In this document: positions 52,410 to 60,973 of the stretch, piece by piece
How the letters are laid out: every line of letters starts with the position of its first letter
Numbering within the stretch: the first letter of the stretch is position 1
Source: JBEKCD01 sp050015055
GTDB lineage: Archaea; Thermoproteota; Bathyarchaeia; Bathyarchaeales; Bathycorpusculaceae
Direction of reading: 5' to 3'
Length of the DNA: 64,000 nucleotides
Assembly: GCA_050015055.1 (NCBI GenBank)
Contig: JBEKCD010000009.1
Coordinates: 31,411-95,410, forward strand
Translations under genes and position numbers: made by a program
Notes under the pieces: generated by a model
Told to the model about the DNA's origin: nothing
Databases searched by the model: none
The model's input: the letters and a program-made list of their open reading frames with translations, nothing else

Positions 52410-53387
52410 CTAGATACGTGTTTGTCTAATAGAAACAATTCTCAACGTGCGCCTTAGGCGTGCGCTGTTTGTGGGGTCAGCCACAAGGCACACGAAGAAA
52501 CCGTCCAGACTGGCAAACATGCTTGCATTAGATGCACCTTTCGTTTCTGCAGTTAATTCCGATACTGTGAGAGGATCCTGTGACTGCGGATAGAATCGCA
52601 TTTCGCTCTTGACATTTATTATTTCATTGCTGTAGGGGGAGGGTGTTCCAGAGTACGTATATGTGTGTGTTCCCCTCACTGCGTCACCTATTGTCATGTT
52701 TTCATCCAGCAGCATGCGTATCAGACGCATAGTTTCAGTATCTGTGTCTGGGGGAAAGACTATGTCTGACCAGCCTATGTATGCCTTAGCTCCCTTGTCG
52801 AGGAAGGCTTGAGCCATCTGTTGGCATCCTGGCTTCAAGCTTTGACAGCCCATGGCTATCACGATACTGTTTGGAAAGCGACCCGGCAAGTTTTCTACGA
52901 AAAGCGATGAAAGCACAAGATACTGTTCGCTAGGTTTGTAATAGAATTCGCCCAGTGCTAGGAGACCATTGCCTAGGTCTTGGTCGTGGACTCCAGGAAC
53001 GTATCTTTCAGATGTGAAAAGGTCCACGGTGGAACTGTCATTTCTCAATGCTGAGTGGTCCCTCAATATTATTAGGCCGTAGTTGGAAGTGGCCAGGTTT
53101 TTGAAAAAGTTCACATCTAGAGTCTCGTTGTAGTAGCTGACGTTGAAGCCGTGATTCTGCAAGGTGCTGTTGACGTTCGACACGAATGAGGGATCTGGAA
53201 AATCTGCTGCAAGCTGGTCAATTATGACCGCGGTGAGCGGGAATTTGGCTTGGGGTTGCAGGAGTGAATTGGAAAAAACAAGTCCTAGGACTATGATGGG
53301 GATGAGGACTGCTGAGAGCATGATCCATCGTTTTCTTCCAAGCTTCCTAGTCTCTCCTTGTGGCAGATTTCTAGTTTTCTTAACCAT
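52410..53387 (-). CDS. Exported, membrane-anchored protein with a caspase-like (clan CD) domain
   Basis: About 325 residues. The N-terminal anchor is WIMLSAVLIPIIVLGLVF. The outer domain alternates strands and helices as in clan CD peptidases: a His-bearing strand end LIILRDHSALRND, a following block, then the Cys strand end NSIVIAMGCQSL with ACQ-like context, and AFLDKGAKAYIGWSDIV, a phrase common in clostripain/gingipain-like folds. So a His/Cys dyad is plausible. The end is a short hydrophobic stretch (ASLDGFFVCLVAD) and basic tail. The first ATG could also be four codons upstream. The substrate is unknown. Confidence 0.65.
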   Translation of the reverse strand: MVKKTRNLPQGETRKLGRKRWIMLSAVLIPIIVLGLVFSNSLLQPQAKFPLTAVIIDQLAADFPDPSFVSNVNSTLQNHGFNVSYYNETLDVNFFKNLATSNYGLIILRDHSALRNDSSTVDLFTSERYVPGVHDQDLGNGLLALGEFYYKPSEQYLVLSSLFVENLPGRFPNSIVIAMGCQSLKPGCQQMAQAFLDKGAKAYIGWSDIVFPPDTDTETMRLIRMLLDENMTIGDAVRGTHTYTYSGTPSPYSNEIINVKSEMRFYPQSQDPLTVSELTAETKGASNASMFASLDGFFVCLVADPTNSARLRRTLRIVSIRQTRI

Positions 53388-53494
53388 TGGCGGATACACT
53401 TCAAGATACCATGAACGTAGTTCGCACTTACGTAGAGAATAATGGGCGGAGTCGCCTATTTCCTTTTTCCTTCCAAGGCGCGCGTAAGTTACTT

Positions 53495-53575
53495 GGTCGG
53501 GTTGCTACGGGCAGGGGGCCGACAATACGGTTGAGCCACAGGCACGAGTTCGAGGTCCTGTAACTATCGTGCCTG
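53495..53575 (-). pseudogene. Possible remnant of a second cohesin-type gene
   Basis: The stretch around TTGAGCCACAGGCACGAGTT matches TTGAACCATAGGTACGAGTT of the intact cohesin gene (near 53888), with neighbouring bases also similar; conceptual translation gives NSCLWLN against NSYLWFN. Only the C-terminal part is recognisable and it has no open frame leading to it. Weak but consistent with the other relics nearby. Confidence 0.45.
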
Positions 53576-53714
53576 ACAAGGAAGTTAAAGGTGTCACTCA
53601 TCGAGTCCTGTCGGCCGCTCGCGCTGGGCTTGCTTCGCGCCTTCAACACTGCTGCACTGCCTAATCTATATCATAGAGTATTTCCTGTTTGTCTGCTAAA
53701 GGTCGTATGCGAAT

Positions 53715-53732
53715 AAAAAAAAAGAGAAAAAA
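53715..53732 (-). terminator. T-rich terminator after the cohesin gene
   Basis: Minus strand reads TTTTTTCTCTTTTTTTTT, starting 2 nt past the stop of the cohesin gene. Archaeal U-tract termination signal. Confidence 0.5.
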
Positions 53733-53733
53733 G

Positions 53734-54783
53734 TTAGCGATGGAGCTTTCTTCTTTTGAGACCCGTTGCCGCAGTTGTCACGATCAGCGTTGTCGCCACA
53801 AGGAATAGCATAAGGCTCGTGGCTGCAAATTCTGGCACAACGTTTGAACTCGTGAGCATTATGACGTGGTTGCCAGTGGTGGACCAGTTGAACCATAGGT
53901 ACGAGTTCGCAGAGTCGTAATTGATCTGCGAACTTTGGGGTGCCAAATTGTCTACTGTGATATTCCAATTGCCCGACATGAAGTTTTGCGGAACTGTGAC
54001 GTTGCAGAAGCCGTCGAGGCTTGTAACGTTGAAAGTCAGTGATGCGCCGTCGTTCGTGTAGTTTTGGAAGCCCATGTTTGCTGGTGCAGTTATTTGCGAG
54101 TCGCTGGCAATTGACACTGGGTAGGTTACCCCTTGGAACGTGATTGTTTCAGGAGTTGTTGATGTGGTCAGTATCGTGTAAGTGGCATTCACCTGGTCAT
54201 GAGCAATAGACGCTGCGTTCATGTCCGCGAGGTCTGAGAAGTCGAGTGCTAAGGGGCATGTGCCGAAAGGCTGAGGCTGCAAGTCAACTTTGAACGTGAT
54301 CTCGGCTAGTTCTGCGCCGTTGCCCCACCATGCACCACTAGTTGATGCGGCGGCAACGTTGAAGTGTGTGGCGTTGGTGTACGGTGCCGTGGCAATCACA
54401 TTGCCTGCATCATCATAGAACCCAGGGCTTATGCCGTACAAGATGCTTGGCCCTGTGAGTACTCCGCCGGAAAGCCCTATCTTGTTAACGAAGGACACCG
54501 GCTCAATCAGAGTTTTGTTCCATGTCAAGTGAACCTCTATGCCTGATACTCCTATTGCTACATCACTTGTTGTTACGTTGTAGAGTTTGATAGTTGCCGT
54601 GAAGGTCTGGCCTACGGCTGATGTGGGACCCATTACAATCGTTGAACTGTTAGTTGCGCTTTCGACCGTGTAGTACGGTCCAGCGTACCCCTGAGCTGAG
54701 GCCGTTTTCAATGTTGAGGCTGAAGCGATTACGGTTAGAGTAAGGATTGAAATCAATAGCAGGATATTATCGATTCTCTTCAT
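53734..54783 (-). CDS. Secreted cohesin-domain protein with PEF-CTERM-like tail
   Basis: About 349 residues. A signal peptide (LLLISILTLTVIASASTL) is followed by a domain with the cohesin pattern: VGQTFTATIKLYNVTTSDVA, GVSGIEVHLTWNKTLIEPVS, then GNGAELAEITFKVDL. A second beta domain follows (YPVSIASDSQITAP). The C-terminus is VVPEF, a hydrophobic helix and KRRKLHR, the layout of the archaeal PEF-CTERM sorting signal. GGTGA lies before the ATG at 54783. Two proteins in this window end in dockerins, so this is a candidate surface receptor for them. Cohesin identity is by pattern only. Confidence 0.72.
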   Translation of the reverse strand: MKRIDNILLLISILTLTVIASASTLKTASAQGYAGPYYTVESATNSSTIVMGPTSAVGQTFTATIKLYNVTTSDVAIGVSGIEVHLTWNKTLIEPVSFVNKIGLSGGVLTGPSILYGISPGFYDDAGNVIATAPYTNATHFNVAAASTSGAWWGNGAELAEITFKVDLQPQPFGTCPLALDFSDLADMNAASIAHDQVNATYTILTTSTTPETITFQGVTYPVSIASDSQITAPANMGFQNYTNDGASLTFNVTSLDGFCNVTVPQNFMSGNWNITVDNLAPQSSQINYDSANSYLWFNWSTTGNHVIMLTSSNVVPEFAATSLMLFLVATTLIVTTAATGLKRRKLHR

Positions 54784-54983
54784 TTTTTTCACCATTTCAA
54801 TGTATTAGCTCACAGTATATTTGAGTATTCCTAATATAAATTTTGTCCTTAACAAAAAGCATGACGAGATAGATTCTCAGAGCGAACTGGGCCTAGGCTT
54901 GAACGCCTGAAGATAGAGGGAGCCACGATATTTGTTCAAATTCTATTCTGTTTCCATTCACGAAGTTCCGTTAGTCGTGGCTT

Positions 54984-55973
54984 TCATTTGTCATAGAGGT
55001 GGCAGGCTACGAAGTGTTCTCCGCCGGCGTCTAAAAGTTCAGGCTCTTTTGTTCTGCATATGTCGCCTATGTAGGAAGGGCATCTGGTGTGGAATCTGCA
55101 GCCTGCCGGTGGGTTTATGGGACTTGGGATTTCGCCTTTTATGACTGCTTCGCTTCTCCTGGCGTTTGGATCTGGAATTGGAACTGCAATTATCAATGCT
55201 TTCGTGTATGGGTGAAGCGGTTCGTAGACTATTTTTTCAGCGGTCGACATCTCCACGATTTTTCCGAGGTACATTATGCCAACGCGGTCACATATGTGTC
55301 TGGCCAGTGCAAGGTCGTGGGTTATGTAGAGGAATGACACGTTGTGTTTTTGGATTAGTTCGAACATCAAGTTGAGAACTTCAGCCCTAATTGAGACGTC
55401 AAGCATTGAAACTGGCTCGTCAGCAACTACGAATTCTGGATCCAGCACGAGTGAACGGGCAAGTGCCACTCGCTGCCTTTGTCCCCCGCTGAGCTCATGC
55501 GGGTACCTGAATAGAAACTGTTCAGGGGGCGTTATCTTCACTTCCTCAAGCCTCTCAAGAACTTTTTCTTCGATTTGTTTTTCGTTACTGTAGAGCTTGT
55601 GTATTTTAAGTGGCTCAGAGATGATGTCGTACACTGTGAATCTTGGGTTCAATGACTCGTACGGGTCTTGAAAGATCATTTGCATCTGTCTTCTCAAAAT
55701 TTTAGGGTCCACCTCCGTTTCGAAGATGTTCTTGCCCTTGAAGATTGCCTTTCCAGCCGTTGGTTCTATAAGCCGCAAGACGACTCTGCCTGTCGTTGTT
55801 TTGCCGCTTCCAGATTCGCCAGCTAAGCCGAATATCTCTTTTTTCTTGATGTCGAAACTGACGTCGTCGACCGCCCTCACAAAAAGCTCTTGTCTCGACG
55901 CTAAAGACCTGAAAAAGCCAAGGTTTACCGGGAAGTATTTTTTCAGCTTTTCGACCTTTAAAAGTTCGTCCAT
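54984..55973 (-). CDS. dppF: Oligopeptide/dipeptide ABC transporter ATP-binding protein, DppF/OppF type
   Basis: 329-residue ATPase. Walker A is GESGSGKTT, signature LSGGQRQRVALARSL, Walker B FVVADEPVSMLDVS. The C-terminal oligo_HPY region is present (PIPDPNARRSEAVIKGEIPSP, CRFHTRCP), with cysteines that in the family bind an Fe-S cluster. It follows dppD with 12 nt between stop and start, so it is the second ATPase of a heterodimer. The cognate permeases dppB and dppC lie 3.5-6 kb upstream on the same strand, separated by plus-strand genes. Confidence 0.94.
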   Translation of the reverse strand: MDELLKVEKLKKYFPVNLGFFRSLASRQELFVRAVDDVSFDIKKKEIFGLAGESGSGKTTTGRVVLRLIEPTAGKAIFKGKNIFETEVDPKILRRQMQMIFQDPYESLNPRFTVYDIISEPLKIHKLYSNEKQIEEKVLERLEEVKITPPEQFLFRYPHELSGGQRQRVALARSLVLDPEFVVADEPVSMLDVSIRAEVLNLMFELIQKHNVSFLYITHDLALARHICDRVGIMYLGKIVEMSTAEKIVYEPLHPYTKALIIAVPIPDPNARRSEAVIKGEIPSPINPPAGCRFHTRCPSYIGDICRTKEPELLDAGGEHFVACHLYDK

Positions 55974-55985
55974 TCAACGTTCGCC

Positions 55986-56954
55986 TCAACTTATCGAGTT
56001 CACAAGATGACATGCGGCGAAATGATTTTTCTCAGTCTCAATGAGGGCTGGTTGCTTCTTCCTGCATATTTCCATCGCATATTTACATCTCAGGTGGAAC
56101 CTGCAGCCGGGAGGAGGTCTAGTCAAGTCGGGCGGTGAGCCTGGAATCGATATCAATCGTGTCCTCTGTGCCTTTATCGACGGAAACGCTGAGAGAAGGC
56201 CCTGCGTGTACGGATGCAGCGGATCCTTGAATATCCCAACTATGTCACCGAACTCGGCCACTTTCCCCGCGTACACTATTGCCGCCTCTTCGCAAGTCTC
56301 AGTCACTATTGACAAGTCGTGAGAAATGACAATCATTGCGAGATTCAGTCTCTCCTTTAATTCCCTCAATAGTTTGAGTATCTGTGCGGCAATTATGACA
56401 TCAAGGGCAGTGCTGGGTTCGTCGCTTATCAACATCTTCGGGTTGCATGCCAGAGCCATCGCTATGCATGCCCTTTGTTTCATTCCGCCACTGAATTCAT
56501 GAGGATAATTGCTCGCCCGTGAGGGATCTATTCCAACAAGCTCGAACAATTTCGCGATTCTTTCTTGGGCTTCTTTCTTGCTCACGCCAGATTCGTGAAG
56601 TTTTATAGCTTCAACTATTTGATCCTCAATCCTGAAAACTGGGTTGAGAGCATTCATGGCTCCCTGAAAAATGAGTGATATACCGCTCCAGCGGATATCT
56701 CTTCTAATTTCGCTTTCGCTCATCGGCACGATATCTTTTCCATTGAAGAGTATTTTGCCTCCCCAAATTTTCGCATTTCTGGGCAGTATCTTCATCAGCG
56801 TTATTGCGATGCTGGTTTTTCCACACCCTGATTCACCAACAACTCCGAGGCCTCGGCCGCTGTCAACCTTAAAGGTCAAGCCATCGACGGCTCTTACCCA
56901 CCCTCCTGAAGTGCGGTAAAACATCCTTAAGTCTTCTACATCCATGAGCGTCAT
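55986..56954 (-). CDS. dppD: Oligopeptide/dipeptide ABC transporter ATP-binding protein, DppD/OppD type
   Basis: 322-residue ATPase. Walker A is GESGCGKTS, signature FSGGMKQRACIAMAL, Walker B LISDEPSTALDV, and the C-terminal oligo_HPY domain ends in PPGCRFHLRCKYAMEICRK. A minus-strand TATA CTTAAATATAAAG (56981-56993) is centred about 33 nt before the ATG, so dppD has its own promoter and a very short leader. An ATG three codons on is an alternative start. A dppC relic upstream shows that a permease gene once preceded it. Confidence 0.94.
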   Translation of the reverse strand: MTLMDVEDLRMFYRTSGGWVRAVDGLTFKVDSGRGLGVVGESGCGKTSIAITLMKILPRNAKIWGGKILFNGKDIVPMSESEIRRDIRWSGISLIFQGAMNALNPVFRIEDQIVEAIKLHESGVSKKEAQERIAKLFELVGIDPSRASNYPHEFSGGMKQRACIAMALACNPKMLISDEPSTALDVIIAAQILKLLRELKERLNLAMIVISHDLSIVTETCEEAAIVYAGKVAEFGDIVGIFKDPLHPYTQGLLSAFPSIKAQRTRLISIPGSPPDLTRPPPGCRFHLRCKYAMEICRKKQPALIETEKNHFAACHLVNSIS

Positions 56955-57086
56955 ACGAGATCTTGGATTAACTCTCGGTCCTTTATATTTAAGCTTTAGT
57001 TCTTGGATTGTTCCGAAAGTGCGTGCCTCATGGAAAGCTTTGCCAAGCCTTATATTGGTTAGAGATATCGATTTGTTAGAGCAGAA

Positions 57087-57455
57087 ATGCGCAGTAGATA
57101 TCCGGGGAAAAGTTACAAGCTGAACGATTTGCTGGCCGAGGCGACTCGTTTCTTCAATGCTAAAGGCTTCGCGGTTTCCACGAAGAAGAGCGATTCTGAG
57201 AACGTCATCTCTGTCAAGACTGGCGAATCAGCTGGAACCAAGATTCTCGATGTCTGTTTGGCAAGCGATGCCAGTGGTTCTCTCTTAGTGACTTTTGCAA
57301 GTTCTGAAGGGTCCTTTGTAATCCGAAACTCATCTCTTCCGTCTCTGCTTGGCGGGGGTTTTTTGACCTTAAAGTGGCAGAGGCTGGCTGAGATTTCGGA
57401 ACGATTAGAGAAGGAGTTCTGGGAAATAGTGGACAAGTTTATGGTTTCTTCCTAA
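57087..57455 (+). CDS. Hypothetical protein
   Basis: 122 residues, alpha/beta, no signal or membrane segment: KLNDLLAEATRFFNAKGFAV, ILDVCLASDASGSLLVTFAS, SLLGGGFLTLKWQRLAEI. No motif is recognised. It is on the plus strand between the dppD promoter and the dppC relic, with its own upstream box (GCCTTATATTGG near 57047). It may be an inserted gene. Confidence 0.6.
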   Translation: MRSRYPGKSYKLNDLLAEATRFFNAKGFAVSTKKSDSENVISVKTGESAGTKILDVCLASDASGSLLVTFASSEGSFVIRNSSLPSLLGGGFLTLKWQRLAEISERLEKEFWEIVDKFMVSS

Positions 57456-57464
57456 CGCGCATTA

Positions 57465-57575
57465 TTTTCGGCCCTTGGTTAAATATTCCGTCGAAGACGC
57501 ATCCCATCAGCACGAGTGAAAGTAAGCCGGTGCATACGCCCGGAAGAATTGTTTTGAAACATTGGGCCAAGGGTC
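57465..57575 (-). pseudogene. Remnant of the 3' end of a dppC-type permease gene
   Basis: Minus-strand translation gives TILPGVCTGLLSLVLMGCVF then DGIFNQ, against TIPPGVCIALLSLSFILIGF then ALDEILNPR at the end of the intact DppC. The 5' part is gone. It lies 5' of dppD, exactly where a dppC would be in an uninterrupted dpp operon. Confidence 0.7.
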
Positions 57576-57766
57576 TTTTGCGATATTATTTGCAGTTTCT
57601 TACTCGACAGCATTCTCCACTATGACAGTACATCAGTCGGTCCGAGGCCAAGCCAGCTTAATGCGGTTCCTGGCAAATCAGATTTGATCATGACCCGAGC
57701 GCGCTAAGACTTAAATAAACATTGTTCCTCAATCTAATTGAGGCGGAAATTCTGAGCAGAACAGGA

Positions 57767-58204
57767 ATGGCGCGCATCGTGCCCTTTATCGCTGGAATAA
57801 TCGAATTTGGCCTATGCAGCTTGATGTTTCTGATGGCGGCTTTTGCTCTAACAGGATATCTAATCCTTTCATATAATCCCCAAGTGCATGATGTCGCGGC
57901 AGTGATAGAGTCTTATATGGGGGTTTTGGCGGTTGTCGCATTCGTGTTTGGCCTCGCCGGGTCGGTTAGCGCAATTGAGAGGTGGAGCTTGCTCCTGTCG
58001 GTGGTTGGAGCGGTATTAATTGCTTTCTGGGGTCTCCTGGAGAATTGGTATTCGCTCACTTGGCTAATTGGCATGGACGATATCCAGATGGGCGTGACCT
58101 TTGGCACGATTGCCATTTTCTTCGCTATGCTTATCATCATATTGGTTGTTGCAACAAGGGAACAGTTCAAACCTCGCGCTCTAGCGCGCGCAGCGAACTC
58201 CTAA
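57767..58204 (+). CDS. Four-helix membrane protein of unknown function
   Basis: 145 residues with four hydrophobic segments: IVPFIAGIIEFGLCSLMFLM, MGVLAVVAFVFGLAGSV, LLLSVVGAVLIAFWGLLE and VTFGTIAIFFAMLIIILVVA. ATG at 57767 is chosen over a TTG at 57722 because the upstream bases and this codon are conserved in the decayed copy at 52157, and a box ACTTAAATAAAC (near 57709-57720) lies at a fitting distance. No family is recognised. Duplicated and decayed at 52 kb. Confidence 0.7.
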   Translation: MARIVPFIAGIIEFGLCSLMFLMAAFALTGYLILSYNPQVHDVAAVIESYMGVLAVVAFVFGLAGSVSAIERWSLLLSVVGAVLIAFWGLLENWYSLTWLIGMDDIQMGVTFGTIAIFFAMLIIILVVATREQFKPRALARAANS

Positions 58205-58479
58205 GCGAAGCGGTTGTGCGCGCGTCGGAAACAGTGTTCACTCCTCTTGGAACTTTCGTAAGAGCCTTGCAACTTGCATCCATTTTGGTCCCCTTCCAGT
58301 GTCAGTGCCAGACCAAGACCAGCTCAACAAGCCAGCGTTAGAATGCGCCGCTAGTTTGCATGTGAATCAGACGCAAAGAGAGAAGAATGGTATTGCCAGA
58401 AATGGCTACGTTCATCAACGCTGCTGTTTGGCTCAACGTTTATTTGTCAGTCTTTGCGTTTGATAGGATTGTTGATAGC

Positions 58480-59199
58480 ATGAAGAAAGAGTGGCTTGCT
58501 CTTGGGTTGCTTCTGATACTTGCAGGTTTTGTGTTGCTGTTTTTCTCCAACACTTCTGTATACCAAGACAGTTACGTGTCAAGAGCCAGTCTTAACAATT
58601 CTGTCAATTATAGTGAAGGTCTCCCGACGGGAGTGAGCCTTACAGCCTATTTTAATGCGAGCCAACGTTTCTTCTTCAACTTCTCGAAGGGCAGGTTTTG
58701 GGGTGTTGCGTATGACCAACAGCATGGGCTTGAGCCGATAAACACGGAATTTGCTCCTGGCACCGCTATAGAGCCGTATAAGACGGTCGAGTTTTACCTT
58801 TACACTCCTTCAGGTGACGTAGTTGTGAGCGAGGTTTATCTCGTGGGGGGCTCGGAGATCTTCGCAGTCGCTTATCTCAACCAAAGCGCAGATTTTGTCC
58901 CACTTCCAGGTGGAAACCTCACTTTTGCTAACGTGGGAATGGAGGGCAGTACAGAACGCAGTGGCAACTACACTGTAAAGGCAATCGACATCGAGCCATA
59001 TATTATGAAAAGCGCAACCGAAATGTATAACATGAGTGGTGATCCGCCGTTGCAAATGAATCTATGGAACGTTGAAACGGTTGTAACAAGACCGTACTTT
59101 GCATCATCTGTATCGGCTGGTGGAGCGCTGTTGCTTGTTGGGGCAGTGTCTAGCGTTTGGGCAGGAAGACCTAAGAAAAGACGGCGCGCGCACAATTAG
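58480..59199 (+). CDS. Exported, double-anchored protein of unknown function
   Basis: 239 residues from the ATG at 58480: an N-terminal helix (EWLALGLLLILAGFVLLFF), an extracellular beta-rich domain of about 175 residues (GLPTGVSLTAYFNASQRFFF, EFYLYTPSGDVVVSEVYLVG) and a C-terminal helix (SAGGALLLVGAVSSVWA) with a basic tail. Longer readings to 58387 add an unlikely N-terminus. No family is recognised. It is the third plus-strand gene inside the split dpp operon. Confidence 0.65.
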   Translation: MKKEWLALGLLLILAGFVLLFFSNTSVYQDSYVSRASLNNSVNYSEGLPTGVSLTAYFNASQRFFFNFSKGRFWGVAYDQQHGLEPINTEFAPGTAIEPYKTVEFYLYTPSGDVVVSEVYLVGGSEIFAVAYLNQSADFVPLPGGNLTFANVGMEGSTERSGNYTVKAIDIEPYIMKSATEMYNMSGDPPLQMNLWNVETVVTRPYFASSVSAGGALLLVGAVSSVWAGRPKKRRRAHN

Positions 59200-59284
59200 G
59201 GAATCACAAGTTTATGAAAAGTGACATCGCCATTTTGAAAGCGCTTTGCGAATATTGATGGTAATCTTGCCCTGTTTGCGTATG

Positions 59285-59425
59285 TTAGCTAGCACTGAGC
59301 AGTCAAAGGCAAGGAGACCGCAGGCGAAAGGCTGGGACTTCAAGTCAAACTGAATCCTGTCTCAGCCACTCTTTGCGCCGTCACCCCACTATTGATCTGG
59401 AGCAACAACGTTGCAGTGCATGCTG
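59285..59425 (-). pseudogene. Remnant of a cohesin-type gene downstream of dppC
   Basis: The plus-strand text GCGAAAGGCTGGGACTTCAA ... CTTTGCGCCGTCACCCCAC follows, base for base with scattered changes, the intact cohesin gene around 54255-54330 (CCGAAAGGCTGAGGCTGCAA ... GTTCTGCGCCGTTGCCCCAC). No open frame remains. It lies just past the dppC stop, as the intact gene lies past dppF. Confidence 0.7.
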
Positions 59426-59448
59426 TTTGTAATATTGCGCGCAGTAGT

Positions 59449-60969
59449 TTACCTTTCTCGAAGCCTCGGGTTGAGTATTTCGTCGAGTGCAAATCCTATT
59501 AGAATGAACGAGAGCGACAGCAGGGCAATGCAGACTCCGGGTGGAATTGTCCAGTACCATGTGGTGAAGGCTCCTGTGGCTATGTTGCCAGATGATTCAT
59601 ACTGAGCCAGTATTCTTCCCCAAGACATAACGTCCTGCGGTCCCAGTCCAATAAAGCTTAGGGCAGCTTCTGTAACGATTGCGCCTGGAACCGACATTGC
59701 AAGCGTGATGTAGATTAGTGGAAACACGTTTGGAATGAGGTGTTTGCGGATAATGTAGAATCGGCCTCCGCCAGCCGATTTGACGGCTTCGATGAATGAG
59801 CGTTCCTTGAGGCTTAGAATTGCTGAGCGGACGGTTCTCGCAAAACCCATCCAGCCTAGGAAGCCGATGACGACTATTAAGTTGAGCAGACTCTGGCCTA
59901 AAACGAATACGAGGACTATCATCAGCGGCAGGCTTGGAATAACCAGCAGCATATCGTTTATCCGCATTAGAACTTCATCTGTAGCTCCGCCGATATATCC
60001 AGCTACCAGCCCGACTATAAGCCCGATTGCAACTCCAACCACGGCTGTAACAATCCCCAGGATGAAAGATATTTGCGTGCCTGCGATAAGTTGTGAGAAC
60101 AGGTCTCTTGCATAGTCGTCCGTACCAAGCAAACCGAATGAGTTACCGTACACAAGAAGATTCACGTTACCCAGGAGGACCGTTGGGTTTCCAGAGGCTG
60201 TTGCATTGCCTTCAAATTGAACCAAAATCTCAAAGGTGTATGGTCCAGGGCTTGAAAATATGACGTTACCTGGATTTTGACCGTATAGTCTGTAAAGGTT
60301 GTTATTGAGCGAGCCGATTTCATAGAAGGGCACCAAAGTGAATGGTGTATTGGTATTGGCGAGGGTTATGTTCGTCGTCGCGGGGAAAACCTTTTGGCCT
60401 TGCGCGAGCGGGCGTATGAAATATGCGTAGATTGTTATGTTACCTGCGGGACCAGTTTGATTTTGCGTCTCAACACTATAGAACAATTCGGTCCCATACT
60501 CTGGGGGGGTGATGGTGTATGGATAATAGAACTGGGTTGTGAGTGTAACGTTCCCTGCCTCTGTGAAACTCATTTGCACGCAGCCCTTGACGTCAGGGCC
60601 TTTTTCCGAGTTGTAGCTGACCGTGATTCCACTGCTAGTAGTTGAATTTTGCCACATTTTCAACCCGTTAGGATCAGAAAACTTCGCATCACTGAGTGCG
60701 TAGATGTTGTTTGTATAGCTTGGGTCACCTGTGAATTCCCTGTACCATCCCGGGTATGCCGACACTATTCCCAGAGGCATTCTCCCGACTGGAACAGAAC
60801 CAGGGAGTATAGGGTCATCCCTTATGAACAGGGGACCAAAGATTGCTAGGAACGCGAAGAATATCAGCAGTATTACGCCCGCAGTTGCCTTTTTGTTCTT
60901 AAGTATCTTCTTCATAATGTCTTGGAAGCTTTTCAGCTGCAGAATCATTTTTTGCCATCGCAGAGACAT
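59449..60969 (-). CDS. dppC: Oligopeptide/dipeptide ABC transporter permease, DppC type, with a large extracellular insert
   Basis: About 506 residues, nearly 200 more than usual. After the first membrane helix (AGVILLIFFAFLAIFGPLFI) there is an insert of roughly 200 residues (to about residue 255), rich in Thr/Asn/Gly and beta-like (GNVTLTTQFYYPYTI, GPYTFEILVQFEGNATASGN), before the core GTDDYARDLFSQLIAGTQIS with five more helices and the EAA loop EAVKSAGGGRFYIIRKHLIP. The ATG at 60969 follows GGGTGA and lies 4 nt past the dppB stop. The insert should face outside and could bind the docked SBP. Confidence 0.9.
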   Translation of the reverse strand: MSLRWQKMILQLKSFQDIMKKILKNKKATAGVILLIFFAFLAIFGPLFIRDDPILPGSVPVGRMPLGIVSAYPGWYREFTGDPSYTNNIYALSDAKFSDPNGLKMWQNSTTSSGITVSYNSEKGPDVKGCVQMSFTEAGNVTLTTQFYYPYTITPPEYGTELFYSVETQNQTGPAGNITIYAYFIRPLAQGQKVFPATTNITLANTNTPFTLVPFYEIGSLNNNLYRLYGQNPGNVIFSSPGPYTFEILVQFEGNATASGNPTVLLGNVNLLVYGNSFGLLGTDDYARDLFSQLIAGTQISFILGIVTAVVGVAIGLIVGLVAGYIGGATDEVLMRINDMLLVIPSLPLMIVLVFVLGQSLLNLIVVIGFLGWMGFARTVRSAILSLKERSFIEAVKSAGGGRFYIIRKHLIPNVFPLIYITLAMSVPGAIVTEAALSFIGLGPQDVMSWGRILAQYESSGNIATGAFTTWYWTIPPGVCIALLSLSFILIGFALDEILNPRLRER

Positions 60970-60973
60970 GTTT

